From the NCBI GenBank assembly GCA_023388055.1, contig JAEWGW010000025.1:1-64000 (forward strand): DNA of 64,000 bases. The letters run 5' to 3'. The translations under genes and the position numbers were made by a program. The stretch is from Bacillota bacterium. GTDB taxonomy: Bacteria > Bacillota > Bacilli > Paenibacillales > NBRC-103111. Below are positions 8,085 through 17,695 of the stretch, piece by piece. Under the pieces are notes generated by a model. That model searched no databases, was not told the origin of the DNA, and saw only the letters and a list, made by a program, of their open reading frames with translations. Within the stretch, counting starts at the first letter, position 1. Each line of letters opens with the position of its first letter.

Positions 8085-9734
8085 TTAGTAGCTAATGATA
8101 ACCATCCGCGCTGCGTCCACATAATTCACTTTTGCGCCAAGCACCTCGGAGAGGAGCCTCACCGGAATGATCGTGGTATCATGATCCAATACTGCAGGGG
8201 AATCCGTCTCCACCTCCACACCATTCAGCGCGTAAGCATTTTTGGTGGTATAGAGGGTGACAACTCGGTCTTGTTTGGTGTAAATGGCTGCTTTCTGTTC
8301 ATCATCCCATGTTACAGATGCCCCAAGCGCCTTGGCTAAATCCCGTATCCATAGATATGAGCTCCCGTCCTTAATGATGGGTGTTTGCTTCATGGGCACG
8401 CGGATATCATCCAGAATAAACTCATCATCAGTCAGCCCGAAGGATACCACATGCTTCATCTCGCCGGTAGGATTCATTTTCTTCACATACGCGGCGGAAT
8501 CCTGATGCAGCTTCGTCTTGCCCAGATAGTCCACGGGCTCCGTACGGAAATTCCACTTTTTTTCATAGACTTTGGGTTGATTGTCTTCAATGACGGATAA
8601 TTTCACATAGGCGGTGTAGACCGTATCCGGGGCGAGAGGTTTGGCCGGAATAAGCATAACCTCATTCTGCAAATGATCATCGTCTGCCGGTGTATTCACG
8701 AATAGGTCCAACTGCTTGCCGGTGCTGTCCGTTAGCTTGGAATCCACCAACTTCACATCTCTTACGAATCTTCCTGAGAGCTGGGCCATAATCGGATAAC
8801 CGACCGGATATTTGGCGCCGGTATGCTTCCGGACCGGGTCGGGAATCTCATGACCGTCAAAATCAACGGGAGCATAAGGGTCACCGGGGGCTGGAGAAAC
8901 CACGAGCTGCGAGTCCCATTCATTCGTTAAACCAAACTCAATTACCGTATAGCCGCCTTGTTTATCCAGACCAATCTCAACAGCATCAAGGGTTAAGAAC
9001 GGCATCCGGTGGTAAGGGGCGTCAAAGAGGCTGTCGATAGCATGGGAAATATTGGCTTGCGCACTTCCGTTGTAAGACACATCCTCCGAGAAGTTCCCGG
9101 CATACCCGGCATACATACCTCGCTCAGACAGCTTGCTGCCGATATAACCGGGAAGCTTGTTATCTTCTTCGTGCATGGAGGCATCAGTCTGAGCCACCTT
9201 GTTCATATTCAGGTATTGGGCGTGAAGCTTGGCCGCGTAGGTCAAATTCTTATTGAAGGTTAGGGGCTTTAATCCGTGGACCGCCCGGTAATCATTAATG
9301 GCCTTGATGCCCTCGGCTTGTTCGGTTGTTGGTGATGAAGGCGGGTCGGAAACCGCTTTTTCATCAACCCGGAAGGTCCAGCTTTTCTCAAGCGGCAAAT
9401 AGTCGGTATCCTTCAGCTCCAATACAATATCCACGGTATGCTCTCCCGGCTGCAGATCTTCTGTCGGCGTATAGGACAGCACCATTCTGCCCAAGCTCCA
9501 CTGGGCATCCACCTTGACCTTGTCGATTTTCATGGTATAGCTTCTGAAATCGGGTGTTATATCGCTGGACATAAACTCAAAAACGATAGTCGGTTTTTTG
9601 ATGCCGACCTTTCCTTTGGGATACCAATAGGAAGAATAGGATGCCGCTTCGGCTTTTGGCTGAGCGATCATGAAACAAGGCAGTGCCACCAAAAGACAGA
9701 GCAAAACGTGCATAAGCTTCTTCGTATACCGCAT
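8085..9734 (-). CDS. Secreted CAP (SCP/YkwD) protein with copper-amine-oxidase-like C-terminal domain
   Basis: The start is ATG at 9734 with AGGAGGG nine bases upstream; a TTG frame from 9761 is less likely. Signal peptide to about residue 30 (ends KAEAA). A beta-sandwich part covers about 33-130. The CAP domain spans about 140-270 (INDYRAVHGLKPLTFNKNL, AAKLHAQYL, HRMPFL, IEFGL). A second Ig-like part follows. The last 110 residues are the copper-amine-oxidase N-terminal-like (stalk) domain, with AKALGASVTWDD and IIPVRLLSEVLGAKV. Such stalk domains are typical of Paenibacillus surface proteins and do not imply oxidase activity. Substrate unknown. Confidence 0.9.
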   Translation of the reverse strand: MRYTKKLMHVLLCLLVALPCFMIAQPKAEAASYSSYWYPKGKVGIKKPTIVFEFMSSDITPDFRSYTMKIDKVKVDAQWSLGRMVLSYTPTEDLQPGEHTVDIVLELKDTDYLPLEKSWTFRVDEKAVSDPPSSPTTEQAEGIKAINDYRAVHGLKPLTFNKNLTYAAKLHAQYLNMNKVAQTDASMHEEDNKLPGYIGSKLSERGMYAGYAGNFSEDVSYNGSAQANISHAIDSLFDAPYHRMPFLTLDAVEIGLDKQGGYTVIEFGLTNEWDSQLVVSPAPGDPYAPVDFDGHEIPDPVRKHTGAKYPVGYPIMAQLSGRFVRDVKLVDSKLTDSTGKQLDLFVNTPADDDHLQNEVMLIPAKPLAPDTVYTAYVKLSVIEDNQPKVYEKKWNFRTEPVDYLGKTKLHQDSAAYVKKMNPTGEMKHVVSFGLTDDEFILDDIRVPMKQTPIIKDGSSYLWIRDLAKALGASVTWDDEQKAAIYTKQDRVVTLYTTKNAYALNGVEVETDSPAVLDHDTTIIPVRLLSEVLGAKVNYVDAARMVIISY

Positions 9735-9910
9735 CGACGATTTCCCTCCTGCATGTGCCAACGTATGGGATTCTACATTTTTTTAGACCTGCCAAATTTT
9801 AATATTCTCTGTTCTTCGACAATTTCCTTTTTTTATCGCCAATTCCATATAATAATGGTAGGAATCGCCTGGATATCTTAATATTTTTATATAAAATTGA
9901 ATATTATTAC

Positions 9911-9940
9911 ATTGTATGATGTCATGGAAGCGTATACAAT
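9911..9940. promoter_or_regulatory. Inverted repeat upstream of AraC regulator
   Basis: ATTGTAT at 9911-9917 and ATACAAT at 9934-9940 are perfect 7-bp arms with 16 bp between them, about 50 bp before the TTG start of the AraC regulator. Possible operator; AT-rich context lowers confidence. Confidence 0.35.
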
Positions 9941-9987
9941 TGAATAATAATCATTTGATGACGACTTAAAACCAGTGGTGAACATCC

Positions 9988-12285
9988 TTGAAGCATTCTT
10001 ATAGGAAGAGTCTCGCAATTATTCTCACCATTTCCAGCATCCCCGGCTTTATTATTGCCGCGTTGGTGTACTGGATGGGGGGCAGCCGTCTGGAAAGCGA
10101 GCTGCTCCATCTTCATCAGTTACAGATTGAACAGGGCGCCCGCAATATGGACCAGCAGCTGACCAATCTGGAGGTGATGCTGTCCCACTGGGCTTCCGAT
10201 AACCAATTCGATTACACACTTGCGGAAGTGGATTTCCACAAAAATTATGACCGGGTGAAGGATATTACCCAGACCCTTCTGGTGATGGAGGGCTCCAATA
10301 CCTTAACCAAGCGGGTGGAGCTGAGTCTGGTTAAACCTGCGGCTGTTTTGTTCGATCCCCAATATTCCCCCATCAGCGAGGATACATTTAAGCGGGTTTA
10401 TGAAGACCTGCTGAAACCGAACAGACTTTCTTACTGGACCCAGTGGGCGTTCGATCCCGATTTTCCGGGTGAAAAGGACCTTACTCTGGTGCAGCGTATT
10501 CCGGGAGGCAGCTCCCAGCCCTTCGGCGCCTTATTGCTGCGGCTGGATTCAGACAAAATCGCCAGTATGCTGAAATCGCTGATGCCCTATAACGAAGAGG
10601 AGAGCTTCTTGATCCAGGATACGGGAGATCTTTATTTTTCGGCCAGTGGGGCGAGTGCGGAGGCTCCTCTGGTGAAGGCTCTGCTGGAGAAAATCGGGGA
10701 GGAGCCGTCCAAACGGTCCTTTTTTTACGATTGGCAGGGTGTCACCTATACGGTATCTTACGGGAACTTCAGCAGAATTGCCTCCAACTGGACCTATGTT
10801 TCCGCCTCACCTGTTCCAAGCATTACCCTGCCTGTGCTGTTTATCTCCAAGCTTATCTTCACACTCAGCATTGTTGCTCTGGTGCTGGCGGGGCTGCTCT
10901 CCTGGTTTGCCTCCCACCGCATCTATTCTCCCGTGAAACGTCTGGCCCGGCATCTGGCAGGAGACCAGCATATGTCCTATAACAAGGAGGATGAATTTGC
11001 GGTTATTGAAAAAAGGTGGAGCCTGCTCCATGAACAAAGCGATGAGATGCGCAGCCGGTTATCCGGACAGCTGCCCCATGTCAGGGAGAGCTTCCTGCGC
11101 CAGCTGATCCAGGGCTACTATTATGCGTATTCGGAGGAAGACCTGAAGCGCCGGATGGAGAGCTTCAGGTGGGAAATCCGCAACAGGCAATTTGTTGTGG
11201 TTTATATGCAGTTGACGGGAATCACGAACCGCGAGGGCAAATTCAGGTTCGGCGATGAGGGTTTGGCAACCTTTGCTGCTGTGAACATTATCGGTGAATT
11301 GGCAGGGCAGTATTTTGAACAGCATAATGCTGTCAACTTCCATAACCTCAAAGCTGCGCTGCTTATTCTGGCTCCTAATCATGAGCCTCCGTCCGGCAAG
11401 CTCCAGGCTTTTTCGGAGGAGCTGACCCAAACCTTCAACCAGGTTCTGAACATGCATGTGACCATGGTGGTAAGCCAGCCTGTCAGCTGGATTACGGAGA
11501 TTCCTGCGGTCTTCGAGGGAGCCCGGCAGTTGGCCGCCTTCCGCAATATCTTAGGCGGTAATCAGGTTATCTACATGGACGGCAGTACGGATACCCCTGC
11601 GGTTGAGGAGGTCCAATATCCGTTAGTCCTGGAGAGGGAGCTGATTCAGGCGCTGCAGAGCGGACAGGAGGAGCTTACCTGCCAGCTTCTGGAATCCTTT
11701 CTAACGGCGCTTACAGTGGAGGGGGCTAAGGAGATCGAGGTGCAGCTAGGGATGCTGCAGTTGCTGGGAAGCATCCAGCATGCGGTAATGACAGCGGGAA
11801 TCCATCCCGGCCGGTTATTCAAAGGGGTGAATTTATATGAGTCTCTGTCCCAAATCCGTGAGCCCCGGCTTATTCTGGAGTGGTTCCGGGAGAAAATTGT
11901 AAAGCCGTATCTTCAGGAAACTGTGCGGCGGACGGATGTTCAGACCAAACGGGCTGCCGAACAAGCGGTGGACTATATCCGGCACTATTACATGAGGGAT
12001 ATCTCGCCGGAGAGCTGTGCGGAGCATACGGGCACCACCCTCTTTTTTCTGAGCAGAGCCTTCAAGCAGGTTACGGGCAAATATTTCTTGGACTACCTGA
12101 TGGAGGTCCGGATGAATAAGGCCAAGGAATTGCTCCGGGATACGGATCTTCTGATCAGCGACGTGGCGGAGCAATCGGGGTTCCAGCACAGCAACTTTCA
12201 CCGGATATTCAAGAAAATGGAGGGTATGAATCCGACCCAATACAAGGAGTTCAGCCGCGGGAAGGGAATGGAGTCCGGGGAATAG
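9988..12285 (+). CDS. Membrane-bound AraC family transcriptional regulator
   Basis: One-component sensor-regulator of 765 residues. TM1 spans about 8-30, an extracellular sensor (Cache-like) about 31-280, TM2 about 283-308, then a cytoplasmic linker of about 340 residues. The C-terminal AraC/XylS double helix-turn-helix covers about 655-755 (AVDYIRHYYMRDISPESCAEHTG, then LLISDVAEQSGFQHSNFHRIFKK). TTG start with only a weak ribosome site. It converges on a three-gene sugar ABC transporter, the usual partner of this regulator class, so it probably senses an extracellular glycan or its binding protein and activates that operon; inference. Confidence 0.9.
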   Translation: MKHSYRKSLAIILTISSIPGFIIAALVYWMGGSRLESELLHLHQLQIEQGARNMDQQLTNLEVMLSHWASDNQFDYTLAEVDFHKNYDRVKDITQTLLVMEGSNTLTKRVELSLVKPAAVLFDPQYSPISEDTFKRVYEDLLKPNRLSYWTQWAFDPDFPGEKDLTLVQRIPGGSSQPFGALLLRLDSDKIASMLKSLMPYNEEESFLIQDTGDLYFSASGASAEAPLVKALLEKIGEEPSKRSFFYDWQGVTYTVSYGNFSRIASNWTYVSASPVPSITLPVLFISKLIFTLSIVALVLAGLLSWFASHRIYSPVKRLARHLAGDQHMSYNKEDEFAVIEKRWSLLHEQSDEMRSRLSGQLPHVRESFLRQLIQGYYYAYSEEDLKRRMESFRWEIRNRQFVVVYMQLTGITNREGKFRFGDEGLATFAAVNIIGELAGQYFEQHNAVNFHNLKAALLILAPNHEPPSGKLQAFSEELTQTFNQVLNMHVTMVVSQPVSWITEIPAVFEGARQLAAFRNILGGNQVIYMDGSTDTPAVEEVQYPLVLERELIQALQSGQEELTCQLLESFLTALTVEGAKEIEVQLGMLQLLGSIQHAVMTAGIHPGRLFKGVNLYESLSQIREPRLILEWFREKIVKPYLQETVRRTDVQTKRAAEQAVDYIRHYYMRDISPESCAEHTGTTLFFLSRAFKQVTGKYFLDYLMEVRMNKAKELLRDTDLLISDVAEQSGFQHSNFHRIFKKMEGMNPTQYKEFSRGKGMESGE

Positions 12286-12308
12286 AATGGACGCGTAAAA
12301 AAGCAAGA

Positions 12309-12340
12309 GGGGATGTGCAGCCGCACATCCCCTTCTTTTA
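12309..12340. terminator. Bidirectional terminator
   Basis: GGGGATGTGC and GCACATCCCC form a perfect 10-bp stem with a 4-base loop. T-rich tracts follow in both directions, serving the AraC gene and the convergent ABC operon. Confidence 0.8.
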
Positions 12341-12361
12341 TCACATGCTTGCTCTGTCAGA

Positions 12362-13969
12362 TTATTTCTTTTGGGCTGCGGTGTACAGCTCGTTCATTTC
12401 CTTCACCAGCTCGTCACCGCCGGATTTCTTCCAGGTTTCGAATGCGGTGCGCATGCCGGCTTCGTCCAGCTGTCCGACAATGAATTTGATACGGGCATCA
12501 TTGATGATGTTTTCCAACTGGGGACCCTTTTGACTGTAAACGCTGGAGATCAGCGGCTCGGCCGGATTGGATACGATATAATCCACATTCTTCTTAATGG
12601 TGTCTACTTGTTTCTTGCGGAGCGGCGTTTGCTTCACCGACAAAGATTTGTTTTCCGGCAGGAAGGAAAGCATTTGGTTCAAACCTTCCACCTCGGATTC
12701 CATCAGAACGGTATCCTTGCTTACAGTTACATTCTTTTCGGCGTCCAGCGTATAGTGTTTGCCTTCCAAGCCATAGCTCAGCATGGTTTGCAGGTCCGGT
12801 TCATTCAAACGGTCGATGAAGGTCAGGACACGCTTCAGTTCGGCTTCCGTTTTCACGGAGGATTTCGGGACCGCCAGCATCCCCGCATAACCGGAGGTAG
12901 GCAGCGTGCGCAGCTTGCCATCCTTGCCCACTACACCGCTGGATACATCCATATATTGCTTGTTGGGATCATCCTTGCCGTCCTTGGCCAGTGCGGCGTG
13001 AATTTTATCCTCCACCCGCGCTCCGCCATCCACAACGTCCACGATCACTCCGGCTTGGTTATTCACAAGCGGGTCCACCCATTTGGCGCTGTCGAATACG
13101 GCGAAGTCGGAGTTGATCAGTTTTTCGTCATACAGCTTTTTCATGAACTTCAGGCCGTCAATATATTCCTCATATTGATGCTCCGGCACCAGTTTGCCGT
13201 CCTTGATGCCCCATTTGTTGGGGGCGCCAAACCAGAGCTTCATAATATCGAAGCCGCTGGCCCAGCCGCCGGTCCACTTCACCAGCACCATACCGTAGGT
13301 ATCGGCCTTGCCGTTTTTGTCCGGGTCCTTCTCCTTAAACGCTTTCAACATGTTGTAGAAATCGTCGATGGTTTTGGGCTCCTGCAGACCCACGGCCTCC
13401 AGCCAATCCTTGCGGTAATAATAGCCGTTTCGGCCCAGGTCACGGCCGCGGTAGATACCGAAAACCTTACCGTCGATAGAGGTATTGTTCAATACGGTTT
13501 TATTGGCGCCGGACAGGTTTTTGTAATCCTTCAGCTGGTTGGTCAGATCCCAGAAGGCTCCTGATCGGGCGGCGTTGACGAAGCTGGAGGATTTGGTATC
13601 CAGAACGGCAATAATGTGGGGCAGCTTGCCGGAGGCCAGCGTAATGTTGAACTTATCGGTGTAGGAGGAATTGGGCACCCACTCGAAGTGGATATTAGCA
13701 TTGGCGAGCTTTTCGATTTCTGCGGCAACCGGACTGTCATCCTTGGGAAAGTTGGTCTTGAAAATCGGAAGCATAATGTTCAGATCAACAGGCGGCTGCT
13801 GGGTGGGCGCCACACTTGCCGCTGCCGAAGGGGCGGTTGACGCGCCGGCGGAAGGGGAAGCGGAGCTTCCGCTATCGCTGCCGCCGCAGCCTGCAAGTGT
13901 ACCGGCGGCAATGGTTCCTACTGAAACCACTGCAACAAAACGTTTCATGCTGCTTGCTTTTCTTTTCAT
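12362..13969 (-). CDS. Extracellular solute-binding lipoprotein (LipO-like) of sugar ABC transporter
   Basis: Start is ATG at 13969, eight bases after AAGGAGGG; an in-frame ATG at 14053 lacks a ribosome site. Lipoprotein signal with lipobox LAGC, so the mature protein would be lipid-anchored outside the membrane, followed by an Ala/Ser/Pro-rich tether. The rest is a family 1-type binding protein (PIFKTNFPKDDSPV, WDLTNQLKDYKNLSG, GIYRGRDLGRNGYYYRKDWLEAVG). It is the last gene of an operon with the two permeases at 14081 and 14976. No ATPase gene is present, as usual when a shared MsmX-type ATPase energises the transporter. Ligand unknown, likely an oligosaccharide. Confidence 0.92.
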   Translation of the reverse strand: MKRKASSMKRFVAVVSVGTIAAGTLAGCGGSDSGSSASPSAGASTAPSAAASVAPTQQPPVDLNIMLPIFKTNFPKDDSPVAAEIEKLANANIHFEWVPNSSYTDKFNITLASGKLPHIIAVLDTKSSSFVNAARSGAFWDLTNQLKDYKNLSGANKTVLNNTSIDGKVFGIYRGRDLGRNGYYYRKDWLEAVGLQEPKTIDDFYNMLKAFKEKDPDKNGKADTYGMVLVKWTGGWASGFDIMKLWFGAPNKWGIKDGKLVPEHQYEEYIDGLKFMKKLYDEKLINSDFAVFDSAKWVDPLVNNQAGVIVDVVDGGARVEDKIHAALAKDGKDDPNKQYMDVSSGVVGKDGKLRTLPTSGYAGMLAVPKSSVKTEAELKRVLTFIDRLNEPDLQTMLSYGLEGKHYTLDAEKNVTVSKDTVLMESEVEGLNQMLSFLPENKSLSVKQTPLRKKQVDTIKKNVDYIVSNPAEPLISSVYSQKGPQLENIINDARIKFIVGQLDEAGMRTAFETWKKSGGDELVKEMNELYTAAQKK

Positions 13970-14080
13970 TTTGTACCCTCCTTGTAATGGTCGAGCTGTT
14001 TTGAAAAAATGATGGTTCATGTATGGAATAACTCCGGCTGGAGTGATCCGCAACCCGGATAAAACCTTGGTCCGTACGCA

Positions 14081-14962
14081 TTAACCCTTTACGGAGCCGA
14101 TCATAACACCCTTGGCAAAATGCTTCTGCAGGAACGGATATACACACAGGATCGGGATCGTACCGACCACGATAACCGCCATCTTGATGGACTGCTCCGG
14201 AGGCTTCACGAAGTTGGGGTCCATGGAGCTGATGTCGCCGGCAGCCTGGGACAGCATAACGATTTGGCGGAGCATCACCTGCAGCGGCCATTTGCTTGGA
14301 TCGTTGATATACAACAGCGCCGAGAAGAAATTGTTCCAATGGCCCACCGCATAGAACAGCGTGAAGGTGGCGATAACCGGCATGGACAGGGGCAGCACGA
14401 TTCTCCACAGAAGACTCAGCTCCTGACAGCCGTCGATCCGGGCCGCTTCTTCAATTTCTGGAGGCAGCTCCTGGAAGAAGTTCTTTACGATAATCAGGTT
14501 GAAGGCGCTGATGGCGCCGGGGAAAATCAGGGCGTTGAAGGAATCCAGCATGTTCAGCTCGCGGATCACCAGATAGGTAGGGATCATTCCGCCGCCAAAC
14601 AGCATGGTGAAGATGACCATGTTCAAGAATAGATTGCGGCCCATCAGACTGCGCCGGGCAAGGGGGTACGCCATGGTGATGGTGAAGAACAGGTTGACGA
14701 TGGTGCCGACCACGGTGACATATACGGAAACCCCAATGCTTCTCATAATGGAATCTGTGGAGAAAATGAATTTGTATGCATTCAGCGTGAAGGTTTCCGG
14801 AATCAGGAATACCGCGCGCTGGGTAATCTCCGCATCAGAGGCGAAGGAGCCTGCGATAATAATGATGAACGGCAGAATGGCAAGAATCCCGGCTGCTCCC
14901 AAAAAGAGGTAGTTGGATATGTCGAAGACCGTACCGCCGGCAGTTTTGTATTGCTTGGCCAT
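14081..14962 (-). CDS. Carbohydrate ABC transporter permease (LplC/YtcP-like)
   Basis: Inner membrane subunit of the sugar importer, with about six membrane spans over 293 residues. The EAA loop that contacts the ATPase is EEAARIDGCQELSLLWRIVLP, near residue 185. The C-terminal FLQKHFAKGVMIGSVKG is typical of the family. It starts 13 bases after the upstream permease and is followed after 111 bases by the binding protein. Confidence 0.93.
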   Translation of the reverse strand: MAKQYKTAGGTVFDISNYLFLGAAGILAILPFIIIIAGSFASDAEITQRAVFLIPETFTLNAYKFIFSTDSIMRSIGVSVYVTVVGTIVNLFFTITMAYPLARRSLMGRNLFLNMVIFTMLFGGGMIPTYLVIRELNMLDSFNALIFPGAISAFNLIIVKNFFQELPPEIEEAARIDGCQELSLLWRIVLPLSMPVIATFTLFYAVGHWNNFFSALLYINDPSKWPLQVMLRQIVMLSQAAGDISSMDPNFVKPPEQSIKMAVIVVGTIPILCVYPFLQKHFAKGVMIGSVKG

Positions 14963-14975
14963 CTAAAAACCTCCC

Positions 14976-15938
14976 TTAGTAAAGTCCGGCTTGCCCGAAT
15001 TTTTTGGCCAGCCAGTTGCTTCCCAGCACCAGCGTGACGCCGATGACGGACTTGAAGAGGCCGACTGCCGTACTGTAGCTGAATGCCCCTTGGGTAATCC
15101 CGACGGTATAGACGTAGGTGTCGAAAACCTCGGCAACCTCGCGGTTAAGCGCATTCATCATCAGGTAAATTTGTTCAAAGCCGTTGTCCATGATATTCCC
15201 CATCCGGAGAATCAGCAGGATGACAATGGTGCTGCGGATAGAGGGCAGCGTAATATGCCAGGTTTGTTTCCAGCGGTTGGCGCCGTCCATGATGGCCGCT
15301 TCGTATTGCTCCACATCCACGCCGGCCAACGCTGCCAGGAAGATAACCGTTCCCCAGCCGCATTCCTTCCAGATGGTCTGGATAATGATCAGCGGTCTGA
15401 ACCATTCGGGGTCAGTGAGGAAGGAGATTTTTTCACCCGTTAATCCAAAGATAAATTCATTGATGGTTCCGCCCTCTGTGGTCAACAGGATGTAGGTTAA
15501 GCTGGCCACGATAACCATGGAGATAAAGTGGGGCACATACACCAGGGTCTGAACAGACCGCTTGTACCAGGAGATCCTGACTTCGTTCAGCAGAAGTGCC
15601 AGCAGGATCGGGGCAGGGAAGGAAAATACCAGACTGTATAAGGATAAAACCAGGGTATTGCGCAGCAGCATGCCAAACTCGATATTCTGGAAGAACATGT
15701 TGAAGTGGTCCAGGCCTACCCAGTCACTCTTGAAAAATCCGAGGAAAGGCTGGTAATTCTTAAAGGCCAGCAGGATGCCCCACATGGGTGCATATTTGAA
15801 AACCAAGAAATACAGCAATCCGGGTGTAATCAGCAGGTACAGCCACTTGTCCCGTCTCAATCTTTTACTGATCAGATTCCATTTGCTCTTCCGGGTACTC
15901 GGTACAACAGTCAACTCATCCGCGGCTGCCTGCTCCAC
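14976..15938 (-). CDS. Carbohydrate ABC transporter permease (LplB-like)
   Basis: First gene of the permease-permease-binding protein operon. It has a cytoplasmic N-terminal tail of about 30 residues, six predicted membrane spans, and an EAA loop around YEAAIMDGANRWKQTWHITLP. The start is GTG, preceded by GGAGGTGAT. The FKYAPMWG signature after the first span is characteristic of LplB permeases. It pairs with the LplC-like subunit downstream. Confidence 0.93.
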   Translation of the reverse strand: MEQAAADELTVVPSTRKSKWNLISKRLRRDKWLYLLITPGLLYFLVFKYAPMWGILLAFKNYQPFLGFFKSDWVGLDHFNMFFQNIEFGMLLRNTLVLSLYSLVFSFPAPILLALLLNEVRISWYKRSVQTLVYVPHFISMVIVASLTYILLTTEGGTINEFIFGLTGEKISFLTDPEWFRPLIIIQTIWKECGWGTVIFLAALAGVDVEQYEAAIMDGANRWKQTWHITLPSIRSTIVILLILRMGNIMDNGFEQIYLMMNALNREVAEVFDTYVYTVGITQGAFSYSTAVGLFKSVIGVTLVLGSNWLAKKFGQAGLY

Positions 15939-16112
15939 TCCCCATCACCTCCGGGTTGTCTATCGCTTTTCTTGAGCGGTTATATGTTGATTATGGTTGA
16001 ACCCGCAGTCTGACAACAATCGGAGATTCTTGTTCGGGCCTAAAAACAGCATTTTGGGCTGAAATCAAAAAAGTGCAAGGCTTGCGAAGCCGCTGCAAAC
16101 GGCTGAAAACAG

Positions 16113-16146
16113 AAAAAATCCCGACGGATCATCCGATCCATCAGGA
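16113..16146 (-). terminator. Rho-independent terminator, minus strand
   Basis: A 12-bp stem (16119-16130 with 16135-16146, two G-U pairs) and a T6 tract on the minus strand, downstream of the CBO0543 gene. Confidence 0.8.
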
Positions 16147-16180
16147 CTTTTGGAAGGAAATACAAGTATAGGCGGAAGGC

Positions 16181-16663
16181 TCAGGCGGGTGAGGGGGAGC
16201 CCTTGTGATCGGAATAGGACCGGATCAGCGCCATGGTGCCCCGGACGGCCAAGAAGGTGCCCAGGAAGAAAAGGAACGAGTAGTACCAGCTCCAGTTGTG
16301 GAAGGCTACCAGCCGTGTGTTTTCCGATGCCCACCATTCAAAGAGGGTTGGCGGGATACTGTACAATACCGCTTGCCTCAGGATCCCGCCGAGGCCGGAT
16401 CTGTAAGAGGTTTGGTTGTACAGGACACAAAGCAAGGGATATGCCAGCATAGCAAATACGATGGTGGTTTGGAAAATAGTGGGGAATAACCGGTCCGGAT
16501 AGCTTAACCATCCCTTGGCAACAAAATAGGTATCACACAGGATGGATAAAAAGCCTTTTAGAAAAAAAACAATAATCCAGTCCTTAACCGGAGGTTTGGT
16601 AAAGACATAAAACATGGTCCCGATCGATAATACCAAAACGGTCCAGTTAATAAACCCAGCCAT
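16181..16663 (-). CDS. CBO0543-family small membrane protein
   Basis: The start at 16663 is chosen for a GGAGGT eight bases upstream; an in-frame ATG at 16690 has none. The 160-residue product has four or five hydrophobic spans, with FTKPPVKDWIIVFFLKGFLSILCD, YPDRLFP and FHNWSWYYSFLFFLGTFLAVRG, which I recognise as the uncharacterised CBO0543 family common in spore formers. It begins 30 bases after the LysR gene ends, so the two are probably co-transcribed. Function unknown. Confidence 0.75.
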   Translation of the reverse strand: MAGFINWTVLVLSIGTMFYVFTKPPVKDWIIVFFLKGFLSILCDTYFVAKGWLSYPDRLFPTIFQTTIVFAMLAYPLLCVLYNQTSYRSGLGGILRQAVLYSIPPTLFEWWASENTRLVAFHNWSWYYSFLFFLGTFLAVRGTMALIRSYSDHKGSPSPA

Positions 16664-16692
16664 ACAATCTGACCTCCACGCGGTTACCATAT

Positions 16693-17619
16693 TTAGGGAA
16701 CAACATCAGTATGCCACTGATTCCCGGAATTATCCGGCTTCGATTCAAACTGTACCACATCTGTCCCGCTCAGATATTGCAGGAAGGCCCGGGCTACAAT
16801 AGTCACCGCGCTTACAGGCAGCGACACGATCCCGATGTTCCGGTATTGGGGCGGGTCCAAGGGCCTCCTGGCCATGGGGAAGGTAACATTGCGGATGATC
16901 AGCTCGGGCATGATGCTGATGCCAAAGCCGTTGGCCACCATCGCCATAACCGATATATCGTCATTCAGCGTATACTTTACCTTTGGCGGGGAGCCGGTAT
17001 CCTTCAGCACCGCCCGTATATCATTATCTGAGCCCTTCATGGGCATAATGAAGGGTTCTTTGAGAATGTCCTCCAGGGACAGGGTTTCCATTCGGGTTAA
17101 GGGATGCCCCGGCTCCATCAGCACCAACAGCGGGTCCTGCTTCAGGGGGAGGAAGGAAAGGCTATCCGGTACCGGAGCGGTGAGGAAACCGCAATCAATT
17201 TTGCCCTGTGTGATCCATTCCATAATGTCATCGTAGTTGCCGTCCAGCAGTTCAAAGTCCACCAGCGGATAACGCTCTTGAAAGGAGCGGATGATGCCGG
17301 GCAGCCATTGGGAGGAGACGCTGGTGAAGGTTCCCACCCGGATGGTTCCGGCGACGTTATGATTGATATTCGCGATGGTCTGGGCCAAGCTTCGCTGCTG
17401 GTTGACCAGGCTTTGGACCCGCTCCAGGATCTGCTTGCCATTATCTGTGAGGGTGACGCCATTGCTGCTTCGTCTGAATAAGGCAAAGCCGGTTTCCTTC
17501 TCCAGAGCCGCGATGGCATGGCTGACCCCGGACTGGGTATAATTCAGCGCCTCTGCGGCTCGTGTGATGTTCCCCAGCTCCACAACCTTCAGGAAAATTT
17601 CATAACGGTTTCCGTTCAT
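16693..17619 (-). CDS. LysR family transcriptional regulator
   Basis: Cytoplasmic dimeric or tetrameric DNA-binding regulator. The winged helix-turn-helix fills residues 1-60 (ITRAAEALNYTQSGVSHAIAALEKETG), followed by the periplasmic-binding-protein-like effector domain from about 88 onward. The start is ATG at 17619 with GGGAGG ten bases upstream, giving 308 residues, the normal length. Followed by the CBO0543 membrane gene in a likely operon. Effector unknown. Confidence 0.9.
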   Translation of the reverse strand: MNGNRYEIFLKVVELGNITRAAEALNYTQSGVSHAIAALEKETGFALFRRSSNGVTLTDNGKQILERVQSLVNQQRSLAQTIANINHNVAGTIRVGTFTSVSSQWLPGIIRSFQERYPLVDFELLDGNYDDIMEWITQGKIDCGFLTAPVPDSLSFLPLKQDPLLVLMEPGHPLTRMETLSLEDILKEPFIMPMKGSDNDIRAVLKDTGSPPKVKYTLNDDISVMAMVANGFGISIMPELIIRNVTFPMARRPLDPPQYRNIGIVSLPVSAVTIVARAFLQYLSGTDVVQFESKPDNSGNQWHTDVVP

Positions 17620-17695
17620 GTATAAGGGACAACCTCCCGGATAGAATATCTTCACTATAAGAAGAGTTGGAGGCAAAAACAAGAGGAGCGGTGCG

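Noticed and set aside
12371..13564. 397-codon plus-strand frame opposite the binding protein
   Set aside because: Shadow of the lipoprotein gene through GC-biased third positions; His/Val-rich sequence with no family features.
16065..16337. 90-codon minus-strand frame at the end of the CBO0543 gene
   Set aside because: Overlaps the terminator at 16113-16146 and the end of a better supported gene in another frame.
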